This document shows positions 1-7,255 of a stretch of 31,523 nt of DNA, in pieces. The position numbers and the translations under genes were made by a program. The notes below the pieces were generated by a model. That model worked only from the letters and a program-made list of their open reading frames with translations. It was not told the origin of the DNA and did no database searches. Origin of the DNA: JAVBNO01 sp031551485 (GTDB lineage: Bacteria; Bacillota; Clostridia; Oscillospirales; Ruminococcaceae); contig JAVBNO010000066.1 in NCBI GenBank assembly GCA_031551485.1, positions 1-31,523 on the forward strand, read 5' to 3'. Positions within the stretch are counted from its first letter, which is position 1. Every line of letters begins with the position of its first letter.

Positions 1-560
1 TATATCAGCACCAACGATTCTCCTCTTCCCCGCTGCACCCCCGAAGCAGACCCAAACCCGTCCTCCCCATAGCCCGCGCGTTTCCTGCGCACCTATGTCC
101 TCGCCCTACGGTTGGGGTGTGGGTAAACCTTGTGGTTTCCCCAATAAATGTTTTTGCATACTTTTTGCGCCAAAAAGCATGGGCCGGTCGCGGCCCGAGC
201 GACATGCTACATCCTTGCCGAAGCGGCTGCACCTCTGCTTCACTGCCATATATATCAGCACCAACGATTCTCCTCTTCCCCGCTGCACCCCCGAAGCAGA
301 CCCAAACCCGTCCTCCCCATAGCCCGCGCGTTTCCTGCGCACCTATGTCCTCGCCCTAAGGATGGGGGGTGGGGAAACCATGTGGTTTCCCCGAAAAAAT
401 GTTTTTGCATACTTTTTGCGCCAAAAAGTATGGGCCGGTCGCGGCCCGAGCGACAGGCAACATCCTTGCCAAAGCGGCTGTACGTCTGCTCTAATATCTA
501 TATTGATGTCGGTACCAAATTCCCCCCTTTATCGCCAAAGCGTCACCAAACCCCGCGTTT
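1..560 (+). repeat. Tandem array 1 of a ~250-bp structured intergenic repeat (two copies)
   Basis: Two copies follow each other with a period of 250 bases: bases 1-108 are identical to 251-358. Each copy has a conserved core (about 80-235 and 330-485) with three hairpins in a row. The first is a GGGGAAACCA/TGGTTTCCCC stem (at 371 in copy 2, degenerate at 121 in copy 1). The second is a CATACTTTTT/AAAAAGTATG stem around GCGCC. The third is a GGGCCG/CGGCCC stem around GTCG. A small GCC(R)-AGC-GGC element follows. Open reading frames cross the array on both strands but overlap each other and mirror the palindromes, so I do not call them genes. The left edge is cut by the window, so more copies may lie upstream. 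No other gene is visible in 1-560. Confidence 0.9.
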
Positions 561-573
561 AGTCTGGGGGCCC

Positions 574-624
574 GAAACAATCAAGCAGCCGCCGGCCAAT
601 GGCCGGCGGCTGCTTGATTGTTTC
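574..624 (-). terminator. 24-bp perfect stem-loop, probable terminator of the minus-strand sugar operon
   Basis: Bases 574-597 are the exact reverse complement of 601-624, separated by only AAT. It lies about 20 bases beyond the stop codon of the isomerase gene (646). The ends of the stem are A/T-rich (GAAACAATC/GATTGTTTC), so each strand gives a short T-run inside the stem rather than after it. A transcription terminator is the simplest reading; it also marks the end of repeat array 1. Confidence 0.75.
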
Positions 625-645
625 AACGGTTGGCGGCAAGCCTGC

Positions 646-1365
646 TCAGCCTGCCGCTTCTTCATCCAGAACAAGCTCGGTATCCTCCCGGGTGCGCAGG
701 GCGGTGGCCGGGCAATCGGTGGAAATCTCTCCCTCCAAAAGCCGCTTCACCGTCTTTTGCTTATGCGCCCCAAACACCGCCAGCTGGATGACGCGGGCCG
801 CCATTAAATTGCCAATGCCCAAGGTGATGCCGCTTTCAATGGGCGGCATACCTTCGGGGAAGTATTTGGGTGCCACCTCTTTGGTGGTCTGGGCCAGCGG
901 CGCCACGTGGGCACCTGCCGTAAAACTTTCCCCCGGCTCGTTCAGCGCCAAATGTCCGTTCATTCCCATCCCCAGCAGCAGGTAATCCATGCCGCCCCGG
1001 CTGTCGATGAACGCCTCCACCGCTTTACACTCCCCGTCCGGGTTTTGGGTCTGGGAATCAAAAAGCCGGATGTGCGCCATCTGCAAATTCACCTTGTCAA
1101 AAAAATTCGTCTTCAAAAAGCGTCCGCAGCTGCCGCTTCCGAAGTTTTCCATGCCCAGCCATTCGTCCACGCCCACAATGCGGGTTTGGGCAAAATCCAC
1201 TGTCCCCGCCTTGTAAGCTGTAATCAGGGCGTCAAACACCGGAAGAGAGGTGTGGCCTGCCGCCAAACACAAAAGGGCGTCCGGCTTTCTTTTCACAATT
1301 TCAATGATGCATCCGGCAATATAAGCGCCCGCCTCTTGTTGGGACGCAAAAGTGCTTACTTTCAT
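646..1365 (-). CDS. Glucosamine/galactosamine-6-phosphate isomerase (deaminase) family protein
   Basis: A 239-residue protein of the NagB/RpiA-like fold. Family enzymes convert amino-sugar 6-phosphates to ketose 6-phosphate plus ammonia in the cytosol. Visible landmarks are the phosphate-loop region near LAAGHTSLP (about residue 34), the acidic motif VGVDEW (about 64-69) and the active-site loop GMGMNGHLALNEPG (about 132-145). In classical NagB the position before Gly-His is Asp; here it is Asn, which I recall from AgaI-type galactosamine-6-phosphate isomerases, so the substrate is uncertain. It is the second gene of a minus-strand pair, 18 bases after the dehydrogenase stop, which suggests a shared sugar-catabolic transcript. 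The start ATG is preceded by a GGTTGGAAG-type site. It could also be a lactonase-like paralogue, but the NEPG loop argues for an isomerase. Confidence 0.8.
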   Translation of the reverse strand: MKVSTFASQQEAGAYIAGCIIEIVKRKPDALLCLAAGHTSLPVFDALITAYKAGTVDFAQTRIVGVDEWLGMENFGSGSCGRFLKTNFFDKVNLQMAHIRLFDSQTQNPDGECKAVEAFIDSRGGMDYLLLGMGMNGHLALNEPGESFTAGAHVAPLAQTTKEVAPKYFPEGMPPIESGITLGIGNLMAARVIQLAVFGAHKQKTVKRLLEGEISTDCPATALRTREDTELVLDEEAAG

Positions 1366-1383
1366 TCTTCCAACCTCAGCTCT

Positions 1384-2466
1384 CTATTCACCCAGCAACA
1401 GCTCGATGGGGTATTTCACCTTTTTGTGGAAAGGCAGCGCCACCTTCTGTCCCGTCCGGGCCGATTCATAGGCGGCGTAAATGATCTCCAGCACCGCCCG
1501 GCCGTCTTCGCCGGTCACCAGGGGTGTCAAATCCTCCCGCACGCACTTGATAAAGTGGGCCAACTCCTGGGGATATCCCTGGTTAAACGCCTCTTCAAAG
1601 ACAGTAAATGTCCACCCCTTGGAGGATCCGGCTTTTTCACTGGCGTAATCATATCCGTCAAGACTGTATGTAAGGGCCGCGTTGCCTTTAAACAAATCGG
1701 CATAGGACACACCCTTGGTGCCGTAAATCTCAATGCGGTCGTCCATGCCGCCGTGCCGGGCCCAGCTGTCCTCCGCCATGCCCACCACGCCGTTTTCAAA
1801 TTCCACAATGGTGATGGTGTTGTCGTCACAGTCGGTAATGTTGTTGTGCAGCACCGTTTTCATATCGGCAAACACGGTTTTCACCTTGGCGTTTTTCGTC
1901 ATCCATCTGAACCAGGCCAACGCGTGACAACCCATATCCATCATCACGCCGCCACCCGCGGTCTCTTTTTGGTAAAACCACTTGCTGTGGGGCCCCGAAT
2001 GTTTTTCCGCCTGCTTAAGCATATACACGTCGCCCACAGCCCCCGATTCCACCAACGCCCGCACCCGCTCGTACTTGGGCGCAAAGCACAGTTCCTCGGC
2101 ATACATCAGCTTCAGGCCTTTTTGCTTGCAAAAGGCAATCATTTCATCCGCCTGCTCCAGCGTCATCGCCAGCGGTTTCTCAATAATGATATGCTTGTTT
2201 TGGGCCGCCGCCTTCATACAGGCGTCATAATGGAGGTAGTTGGGCAAACAGATATCCACAACATCCGCGTCTGCCTCGGCCAACAGTTTGTCAATGTCGT
2301 CATACCAGGCCGGAATATGATGTTTGGCCGCAAACTCTTTCACATGGGCGCTGTCCCGCCCGTAAATCGCCACAACCTCGGCGTCGGGCACAAAGCGCTG
2401 GTAACTTTCAATATGAATATTCGCAATAAAACCGGTTCCTAAAATCGCAACTTTTGTCTTTGCCAT
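1384..2466 (-). CDS. Gfo/Idh/MocA family NAD(P)-dependent oxidoreductase
   Basis: A 360-residue cytosolic dehydrogenase. The N-terminal Rossmann domain begins with VAILGTGFIA (about residues 5-14), and the family signature EKPLA follows at about residue 96, with its Lys placed as in other members. The C-terminal half has the expected alpha/beta substrate domain with a GGGVMMDMGCHALAW stretch (about 172-186) holding the usual Asp and His. Such enzymes oxidise or reduce sugars, inositols or their derivatives; the exact substrate cannot be read from sequence. I chose the ATG at 2466, which has GGAGGTG with six bases of spacing; the ATG at 2484 would overlap that site. It is the first gene of the operon with the isomerase, so it probably acts on an amino sugar or related carbohydrate. 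Confidence 0.88.
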   Translation of the reverse strand: MAKTKVAILGTGFIANIHIESYQRFVPDAEVVAIYGRDSAHVKEFAAKHHIPAWYDDIDKLLAEADADVVDICLPNYLHYDACMKAAAQNKHIIIEKPLAMTLEQADEMIAFCKQKGLKLMYAEELCFAPKYERVRALVESGAVGDVYMLKQAEKHSGPHSKWFYQKETAGGGVMMDMGCHALAWFRWMTKNAKVKTVFADMKTVLHNNITDCDDNTITIVEFENGVVGMAEDSWARHGGMDDRIEIYGTKGVSYADLFKGNAALTYSLDGYDYASEKAGSSKGWTFTVFEEAFNQGYPQELAHFIKCVREDLTPLVTGEDGRAVLEIIYAAYESARTGQKVALPFHKKVKYPIELLLGE

Positions 2467-2533
2467 TGTGAACACCTCCATCAATATGAGCCGTTTTCAT
2501 CTTGGGTCGTCTGGCGGAAATCGCGTTGCCATA

Positions 2534-2562
2534 ATTGTACCACAATGAGCATTTTTGAGCAA
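2534..2562 (-). promoter_or_regulatory. Promoter of the dehydrogenase-isomerase operon
   Basis: Read on the minus strand, TTGCTC (2557-2562) is followed by 17 bases and TACAAT (2534-2539), about 70 bases upstream of the dehydrogenase start. It fits the housekeeping sigma consensus. Confidence 0.65.
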
Positions 2563-2712
2563 GATGCCCGTTTATTTTCTTCGGGGATTTTGTCTGGCGG
2601 CAACATTACCAGCGACATTCTTTCTGGTTTTTTACCCGCGTTTGTGGTACACTAAAACCATCGGCAAAAACCGCTAAATCCTGACAAAACAAGAAGGAGA
2701 GGACAAACCCTC

Positions 2713-3633
2713 ATGAATCAACAAAAACACCGCCTCGCGGTTCTTTTTTTAATCATTCTGCTGGCCGCCTCTGCTCTGTCCGCCTGCGGCCGCCCCTTTG
2801 CCGCCTCATCCTCCGAACAAAGCCTTTCGGCTGCACCGCCGGCCCAAAGCCTGCCGGAATCGGCCCCTCTGCCCGGCGATGCCTCTTCTCCCTCCGCCTC
2901 TTCCGACCCACTCCAATCCAGCGCCCCCGTCGTCCTCACCCTTGCTGTGCCCGAGGGTTATACGCTGGCCCGCATCGGCATGACTTTGGAGGAAAAGGGC
3001 GTTTGCACCGCCGCCGAATTCATTGCCGCAGCCCAAAGCGGCGACTTCTCCACCTTCCCCCTAATTGCCGCCCAGGAAGCAAACCCCAACCGCTGCTTTG
3101 CCCTGGAGGGTTATCTTTTCCCCGCCACTTACGAAATTTACGATAACGAAACCCCCGATTCCATCATCCGCCGCATGCTCACCCACACCGAAGACAGCGT
3201 CACAGCTGACCTGCGGGCCGAGGCGGCCGCCATCGGCCTCACCATGGATCAGGTCATTACGTTGGCCTCCATCATTGAAAAAGAATCTTTCGGCCACGGT
3301 GAAATGCGCAACGTCTCCTCTGTCCTCCACAACCGCCTGAACCAGGGCACGCGTCTGCAGTGCGACGTTACCATCAACTATGTGGAAGGCGCCATTAAAC
3401 CTTTCATCACCGGCGACGTCAACCGCTACAATAGCTATTACAACACCTACAAATGCCCGGCCCTGCCCGCCGGCGCCATCTGCAACCCAAGCCTGGACGC
3501 CATTAAAGCGGCGCTTCGCCCGGCCGATACCGACTATCTTTTCTTTGTCACCGACAAAAACCAAAATTACTACTATGCCTCCACTTGGGAACAGCACGAA
3601 AAAAATGTCTCCGATGCCAAAAACGCCGGATGA
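2713..3633 (+). CDS. mltG: MltG (YceG-like) endolytic murein transglycosylase, predicted lipoprotein
   Basis: A 306-residue envelope protein. MltG cleaves nascent peptidoglycan strands at the membrane and helps terminate glycan chain growth. The N-terminus is a lipoprotein signal: a short basic segment, a hydrophobic stretch (8-21) and the lipobox LSAC with Cys25. A Ser/Pro/Ala-rich linker runs to about residue 72. The YceG domain follows, with EGYLFPATYEI (132-142), the catalytic Glu in ASIIEKES (Glu189), the LQCDVTINY segment and the closing Asn-Pro-Ser/Leu-Phe-Phe-Val motifs. Most MltG proteins are anchored by a transmembrane helix, so lipid anchoring is a variation. The start has AAGGAGAGG upstream. 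The next gene begins 48 bases downstream on the same strand. Confidence 0.92.
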   Translation: MNQQKHRLAVLFLIILLAASALSACGRPFAASSSEQSLSAAPPAQSLPESAPLPGDASSPSASSDPLQSSAPVVLTLAVPEGYTLARIGMTLEEKGVCTAAEFIAAAQSGDFSTFPLIAAQEANPNRCFALEGYLFPATYEIYDNETPDSIIRRMLTHTEDSVTADLRAEAAAIGLTMDQVITLASIIEKESFGHGEMRNVSSVLHNRLNQGTRLQCDVTINYVEGAIKPFITGDVNRYNSYYNTYKCPALPAGAICNPSLDAIKAALRPADTDYLFFVTDKNQNYYYASTWEQHEKNVSDAKNAG

Positions 3634-3681
3634 TATGATGTTTGCGCCGCCGCGCGCCAAACAAGACGGGAAAGGGTCGCC

Positions 3682-4455
3682 ATGATGAAAGGCAAAAAAG
3701 ACAGCTATATGGGTGACGTTGGCATCATCAAAAAGCTGGATGACATCCCTGAATTAAAAGAAAGGCTCATTGCAGCCTTCGACGCCAAATCCCACGACCA
3801 CAAAGCCATCTCCCATTACAGCACCGCGCTGGGGAATCATATATTGGCCCTTACCGGCATTCCGCGGGACGACGCCATTGAGCAATGCTTCCTTATCAAT
3901 GAAAAGTGGCGGCAAGGCGAGGTTAAATTTCAGGCCGCCCGCAATGTGGCCGGCGTGCTGCTCGACCTAGCCCGGACGGAAAAAGACCCGGTGAAAGAAA
4001 AAACGCTTCGGGTGCTGGCCCAGGTTGCCAATACCCCCCACGTCAAACGCCACGCCCTCATTGCTTCCGACTACGCCGTCAAACTCATCAATATCATGCA
4101 CCCCCAAAACCTTGACGAAGTGCGCAAAGAGCGGGAGACCCAAATTGCCCTGATGCAAAGCATTCAGGCCGTACCCCTTGTACCGGCGGCGCCTCGGTCG
4201 TCGCCTGACCTGCTCGCCAATTTGGATCAGGTTCACACCACCGCCCTGGGTGTCGGCCGCATCCAAAAAAACCTTGGGCTGGATGCCGTGGATGTGGTGG
4301 ACTGGTGTAAGCAAAAAATCAAAGAGGCCCACGACATTACCCGCAAGGGCAAGAATTTTTATGTGCATGTCAATGATATCATCATTACGATCAACGCTTA
4401 CAGCTATACGATTATCACGGCCCATCCAATCCGCCGCACCAAAGCATCTCAATAG
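3682..4455 (+). CDS. Two-domain protein: Imm-5-like putative immunity domain fused to DUF3781
   Basis: A 257-residue soluble protein with no signal peptide. Residues about 20-155 are all-helical and resemble the Imm-5-like 'putative immunity protein' family, with the run SHYSTALGNHIL and the basic-acidic ending VRKERETQIALM. A linker rich in Pro, Ala and Ser (about 160-172) leads to a C-terminal DUF3781 domain (about 174-250). This has the pattern LANLDQVHTTALG, DVVDWC, ITRKGKNFYV and NAYSYTIITAH typical of that family. Neither domain has an established biochemical role that I can state. The first of two adjacent ATG codons (3682, 3685) is used; GGGAAAGGG lies upstream. It follows mltG on the same strand and ends in a terminator. 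I see no toxin gene beside it, so an immunity role is only a family label. Confidence 0.75.
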   Translation: MMKGKKDSYMGDVGIIKKLDDIPELKERLIAAFDAKSHDHKAISHYSTALGNHILALTGIPRDDAIEQCFLINEKWRQGEVKFQAARNVAGVLLDLARTEKDPVKEKTLRVLAQVANTPHVKRHALIASDYAVKLINIMHPQNLDEVRKERETQIALMQSIQAVPLVPAAPRSSPDLLANLDQVHTTALGVGRIQKNLGLDAVDVVDWCKQKIKEAHDITRKGKNFYVHVNDIIITINAYSYTIITAHPIRRTKASQ

Positions 4456-4479
4456 GGCCTACATAAACCCAATAACGAT

Positions 4480-4508
4480 CCATCCGCTTCACTAGCGGGT
4501 GGATTTTT
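4480..4508 (+). terminator. Terminator / head hairpin of repeat array 2
   Basis: CCATCCGCT (4480-4488) pairs with AGCGGGTGG (4494-4502), one pair being G-U, and is followed by ATTTTT. It closes the mltG/DUF3781 transcript. A near-identical hairpin stands at 27280 and 31122, in each case upstream of the ~250-bp repeat or its remnant. Confidence 0.85.
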
Positions 4509-4609
4509 CTTTGACAGGCATAACCCTTGCGTACCCGCCGCGTCTAAACGGTACTTATATGATCATGGTCACGATCTGGCAGAACACAAGGCGAATGGTC
4601 TTTTTGGCA

Positions 4610-5600
4610 ACTCAAAACAGAGCCAAAACCGTTCTCCCCAAAAACGAGCGTTTCCCGCGCACCTATGCCCTCGCCCTAAGGATGGGGGTTGGGGAAACCA
4701 TGTGGTTTCCCCGAAAAATGTTTTTGCATACTTTTTGCGCCAAAAAGTATGGGCCCGTCGCGGCCCGAGCGACACGCTATCTCCCTGCCAAAGCGGCTGT
4801 ACGTCTACTCCAATTTTATATTGACATTGGTACCAACGCTTTCTCTTCTTCACCGTTTGCACCCCAAAACAGATCCAAAACCTTTCTCCTGCCAGGCTGT
4901 GCGTTTCCCGCGCACCCAGGCCCTCGCCCTACGGATGGGGCGTGGGGGAAACCATGTGGTTTCCCCGAAAAATGTTTTTGCATACTTTTTGCGCCAAAAA
5001 GCATGGGCCGGTCGCGGCCAGAGCGACAGGCTGTATCCTTGCCGGAGAGGCTACACGTCTGCCGTGTTTTGATTTCACATTAATATCAATGCCGACCTTT
5101 TCCACTGCACCGTCTGCACCCCAGACCAGCCCCAAAACAAGCCTCCCCCATAGCCCTGGCGTTTCCTGTGCACCTTTGCCCTCGCCCTAAGGATGGGGGT
5201 GGGGGAAACCATGTGGTTTCCCCAAAAAATGTTTTTGCATACTTTTTGCGCCAAAAAGTATGAGCCGGTCGCGGCTCAAGCGACAGGCTATATCCCTGCC
5301 GGAGCGGCTGCACGTCTACCGTATTTCTATTGGATATCGGTACCAGCCTTTTTCACCGTCTGTACCCTCAGCTCAGACCCAAAACAGTCTCCCCATAAAC
5401 CAAGCGTTTCCTGTGCACCTATGCCCTTGCCCTAAGGATGGGGCGTGGGTGAACCCATGTGGGTTCCACAGGAAAATGTTTTTGCATATTTTTTGCGCCA
5501 AAAAGTATGAGCCAGTCGCGGCTTAAGCGACAAGCTATATGCCTGCCGGAGCGGCTGCATCTCTGCTCCACTTCTATATTTATAGCAGCACCAACGCTTC
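4610..5600 (+). repeat. Tandem array 2 of the ~250-bp structured repeat (four copies)
   Basis: Four diverged copies in the same orientation have their first hairpins starting at about 4691, 4945, 5202 and 5447, giving periods of roughly 254, 257 and 245 bases. The core order is the same as in array 1. The third copy has GAGCCG/CGGCTC where others have GGGCCG/CGGCCC. The fourth copy has AACCCA/TGGGTT where others have AAACCA/TGGTTT. Both are paired changes that keep the stems. The array fills the whole gap between two convergent genes, from the head hairpin at 4480 to the dCMP deaminase terminator at 5615. All open frames in it overlap on both strands, and I reject them as genes. Confidence 0.92.
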
Positions 5601-5614
5601 TGCCCCACCGGGAC

Positions 5615-5647
5615 AAAAAAGGTGTCCGGCTATTAAAGCCGGACACC
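5615..5647 (-). terminator. Terminator of the dCMP deaminase gene
   Basis: GGTGTCCGGCT (5621-5631) and AGCCGGACACC (5637-5647) form a perfect 11-bp stem. On the minus strand it is followed by six T (A-run 5615-5620), a textbook intrinsic terminator. Confidence 0.92.
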
Positions 5648-5682
5648 TCTCTTACACATACTGCCTGTACCATTCTGTCTAC

Positions 5683-6174
5683 TTAATATCCCCGTACACC
5701 CTCCAGCGAATCATCGTTGACAACCCACTCGTCAAACACTTTCACCGAGCGGAATTCGTTGGGTGTGTCCCGCACAATGACGGTGGCAATACCGGCATTG
5801 ATAATCATCCGTTTGCACATGGCGCAAGGGTTAGCCCCTTCCACCAGGCTGCCGTTGGAAAATTCCAGCCCCACCAAAAACAAGGTGGCGCCCATCATAT
5901 CCTGCCGCGATGCATGGATGATGGCGTTGGCTTCGGCATGCACCGACCGGCACAGCTCGTACCGCTCTCCCCGGGGAATTTTCAGTTTTTCCCGTGTGCA
6001 ATAGCCCAAATCGGTGCAATTGGTCCGGCCCCGCGGCGCGCCCACATATCCGGTGGAAATAATCTGATCATTTTTGACAATGATAGCGCCAAAATTCCGC
6101 CGTGTGCAAGTACCCCGCGATGCCACCGCCTGGGCAATGTCCAGGTAATAATTGATCTTGTCCCGTCTTTCCAT
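5683..6174 (-). CDS. Deoxycytidylate (dCMP) deaminase family protein, ComEB-like
   Basis: A 163-residue cytosolic enzyme that converts dCMP to dUMP for thymidylate synthesis. The zinc-binding and catalytic motifs of the cytidine deaminase superfamily are complete: SVHAEANAI (His and catalytic Glu, about residues 81-89) and the PCAMC cysteine pair (about 114-118). The N-terminal RRNFGAIIVKND and GYVGAPRG segments are typical of the ComEB/dCMP branch. I chose the ATG at 6174 because it has GGGAGGGG six bases upstream; the ATG at 6192 has no ribosome binding site. It is divergent from ksgA and stands alone between its promoter region and its own terminator. Confidence 0.9.
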   Translation of the reverse strand: MERRDKINYYLDIAQAVASRGTCTRRNFGAIIVKNDQIISTGYVGAPRGRTNCTDLGYCTREKLKIPRGERYELCRSVHAEANAIIHASRQDMMGATLFLVGLEFSNGSLVEGANPCAMCKRMIINAGIATVIVRDTPNEFRSVKVFDEWVVNDDSLEGVRGY

Positions 6175-6219
6175 GGCTGCCCCTCCCATCAAAAATGATA
6201 ACGCAAATGTTTCCCCTCT

Positions 6220-6248
6220 ATTCTATCCCAATATCCGTCAAGATGCAA
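6220..6248 (-). promoter_or_regulatory. Possible promoter of the dCMP deaminase gene
   Basis: On the minus strand TAGAAT (6220-6225) lies 17 bases after TTGCAT (6243-6248). The -10 is good and the -35 is weak. Confidence 0.4.
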
Positions 6249-6299
6249 CGCTTTTCTCATCTTCGTCGCCACCGGTCGCTATGCGCTTTCAAACGGATG

Positions 6300-6308
6300 T
6301 GTTATAAT
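6300..6308 (+). promoter_or_regulatory. Extended -10 promoter of ksgA
   Basis: TGTTATAAT at 6300-6308 fits the TGnTATAAT extended -10 form, about 30 bases upstream of the ksgA start. No clear -35 is present, as is usual for this type. Confidence 0.6.
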
Positions 6309-6338
6309 AGAGACCAGCAAAAGGGAAGGGGCGCTTTT

Positions 6339-7208
6339 ATGGCCGCAGATAAACTTACCAGTATATCCACCATCAAGTCGCTGTTGGCGCGGCACCACTT
6401 TTCCTTCTCCCGGCAATACGGCCAAAATTTTATCGTCAACCCCGGCATCTGCCCCAAAATCGTGGCGGAGGGTGGGGTGACGCCGGCTTCCGGCGTGCTG
6501 GAAATTGGTCCCGGCATCGGCGTCCTTACCCGGGAACTGGCCGCCACGGCCCAAAAAGTTGTGGCCGTCGAAATCGACGCCCGCCTTCTGCCCCTGTTGG
6601 AGGAGACGCTGGCCGATTGCGCCAATGTCAAGGTCCTGCACGGCGATGTGCTGGCGCTGGATTTGCCCGAGCTGCTCCGCACTGAATTTCCCGCCATGGA
6701 CGTGGTCATCTGCGCCAATCTGCCCTACTACATTACCTCCCCCATTTTGATGAAGCTGCTGGAAGAAAAACTCCCCGTCTCCTCCATCACCGTCATGGTC
6801 CAAAAGGAGGCGGCCACCCGCCTATGCGCTCCCCTTGGCACCCGGGATTGCGGGGCCATTTCGGCGGCGGTGTGGTACCACAGCACCCCCAAAAAGCTCT
6901 TCGATGTCTCCCGCGGCTCCTTCATGCCCGCCCCCAATGTGGACTCCGCCGTCATCCGCCTCAATGTCCGCCCCACCCCGCCGGTAACGCTTGTGGACGA
7001 GCCTTTTTTCTTTGCGGTCATCAAAGCGGCCTTTGCCCAGCGGCGCAAAACCCTCCTCAACTGCCTCTCGGACGGCCTCGCCATTTCCAAAGATGTCCTG
7101 CGCCCCTTGCTGTCCGCCGTGGATATCGCCCCTGCCGCCCGCGCCGAGCAGCTGACACTGGAGCAGTTTGCCGCCCTGGCCAACCACATTCATGAGAGCA
7201 CCACATAA
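6339..7208 (+). CDS. rsmA (ksgA): 16S rRNA dimethyladenosine transferase (A1518/A1519), KsgA/RsmA
   Basis: A 289-residue SAM-dependent methyltransferase that dimethylates two adjacent adenines near the 3' end of 16S rRNA during late small-subunit assembly. Motif I (LEIGPGIG, 54-61), the preceding QNFIVN segment (about 29-34) and the catalytic NLPY motif (127-130) are intact. The C-terminal helical domain with QRRKTLLNCL is also present, so it should be active. I chose the ATG at 6339, with GGGAAGGGG upstream; the open frame extends 48 codons further but lacks a binding site and crosses the promoter. It ends in a strong hairpin shared with the convergent rex gene. Confidence 0.95.
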   Translation: MAADKLTSISTIKSLLARHHFSFSRQYGQNFIVNPGICPKIVAEGGVTPASGVLEIGPGIGVLTRELAATAQKVVAVEIDARLLPLLEETLADCANVKVLHGDVLALDLPELLRTEFPAMDVVICANLPYYITSPILMKLLEEKLPVSSITVMVQKEAATRLCAPLGTRDCGAISAAVWYHSTPKKLFDVSRGSFMPAPNVDSAVIRLNVRPTPPVTLVDEPFFFAVIKAAFAQRRKTLLNCLSDGLAISKDVLRPLLSAVDIAPAARAEQLTLEQFAALANHIHESTT

Positions 7209-7217
7209 CCATACATC

Positions 7218-7247
7218 ATAGAAACCGGCCGAAAGGCCGGTTTCTAT
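7218..7247. terminator. Bidirectional terminator between ksgA and rex
   Basis: ATAGAAACCGGCC (7218-7230), loop GAAA, GGCCGGTTTCTAT (7235-7247): a 13-bp perfect stem with a stable tetraloop. A/T-rich sequence follows on both sides, between the two convergent stop codons. Confidence 0.85.
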
Positions 7248-7255
7248 ATTACCGC

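Noticed and set aside
148..807. 219-codon open frame across repeat array 1
   Set aside because: It runs through the repeats, the terminator and into the antisense of the isomerase gene; the repeats give open frames on both strands because they lack stop codons.
907..2442. 511-codon plus-strand open frame
   Set aside because: It lies antisense to the isomerase and dehydrogenase genes, is rich in His, Gln and Arg as expected for the reverse frame of GC-rich genes, and has no ribosome binding site or family resemblance.
4499..5083. Open frames of 75-194 codons across repeat array 2, with recurring peptides such as FLHTFCAKK
   Set aside because: The recurring peptides simply reflect the DNA repeat. 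Changes between copies preserve base pairing, and both strands are open at once.
4610..5600. Possible CRISPR array
   Set aside because: The unit is about 250 bases and repeated along its whole length, with no short direct repeats separating unique spacers and no cas genes.
6195..6338. N-terminal extension of KsgA by 48 residues
   Set aside because: It would cross the extended -10 promoter at 6300-6308 and lacks a ribosome binding site; the family N-terminus fits the start at 6339.
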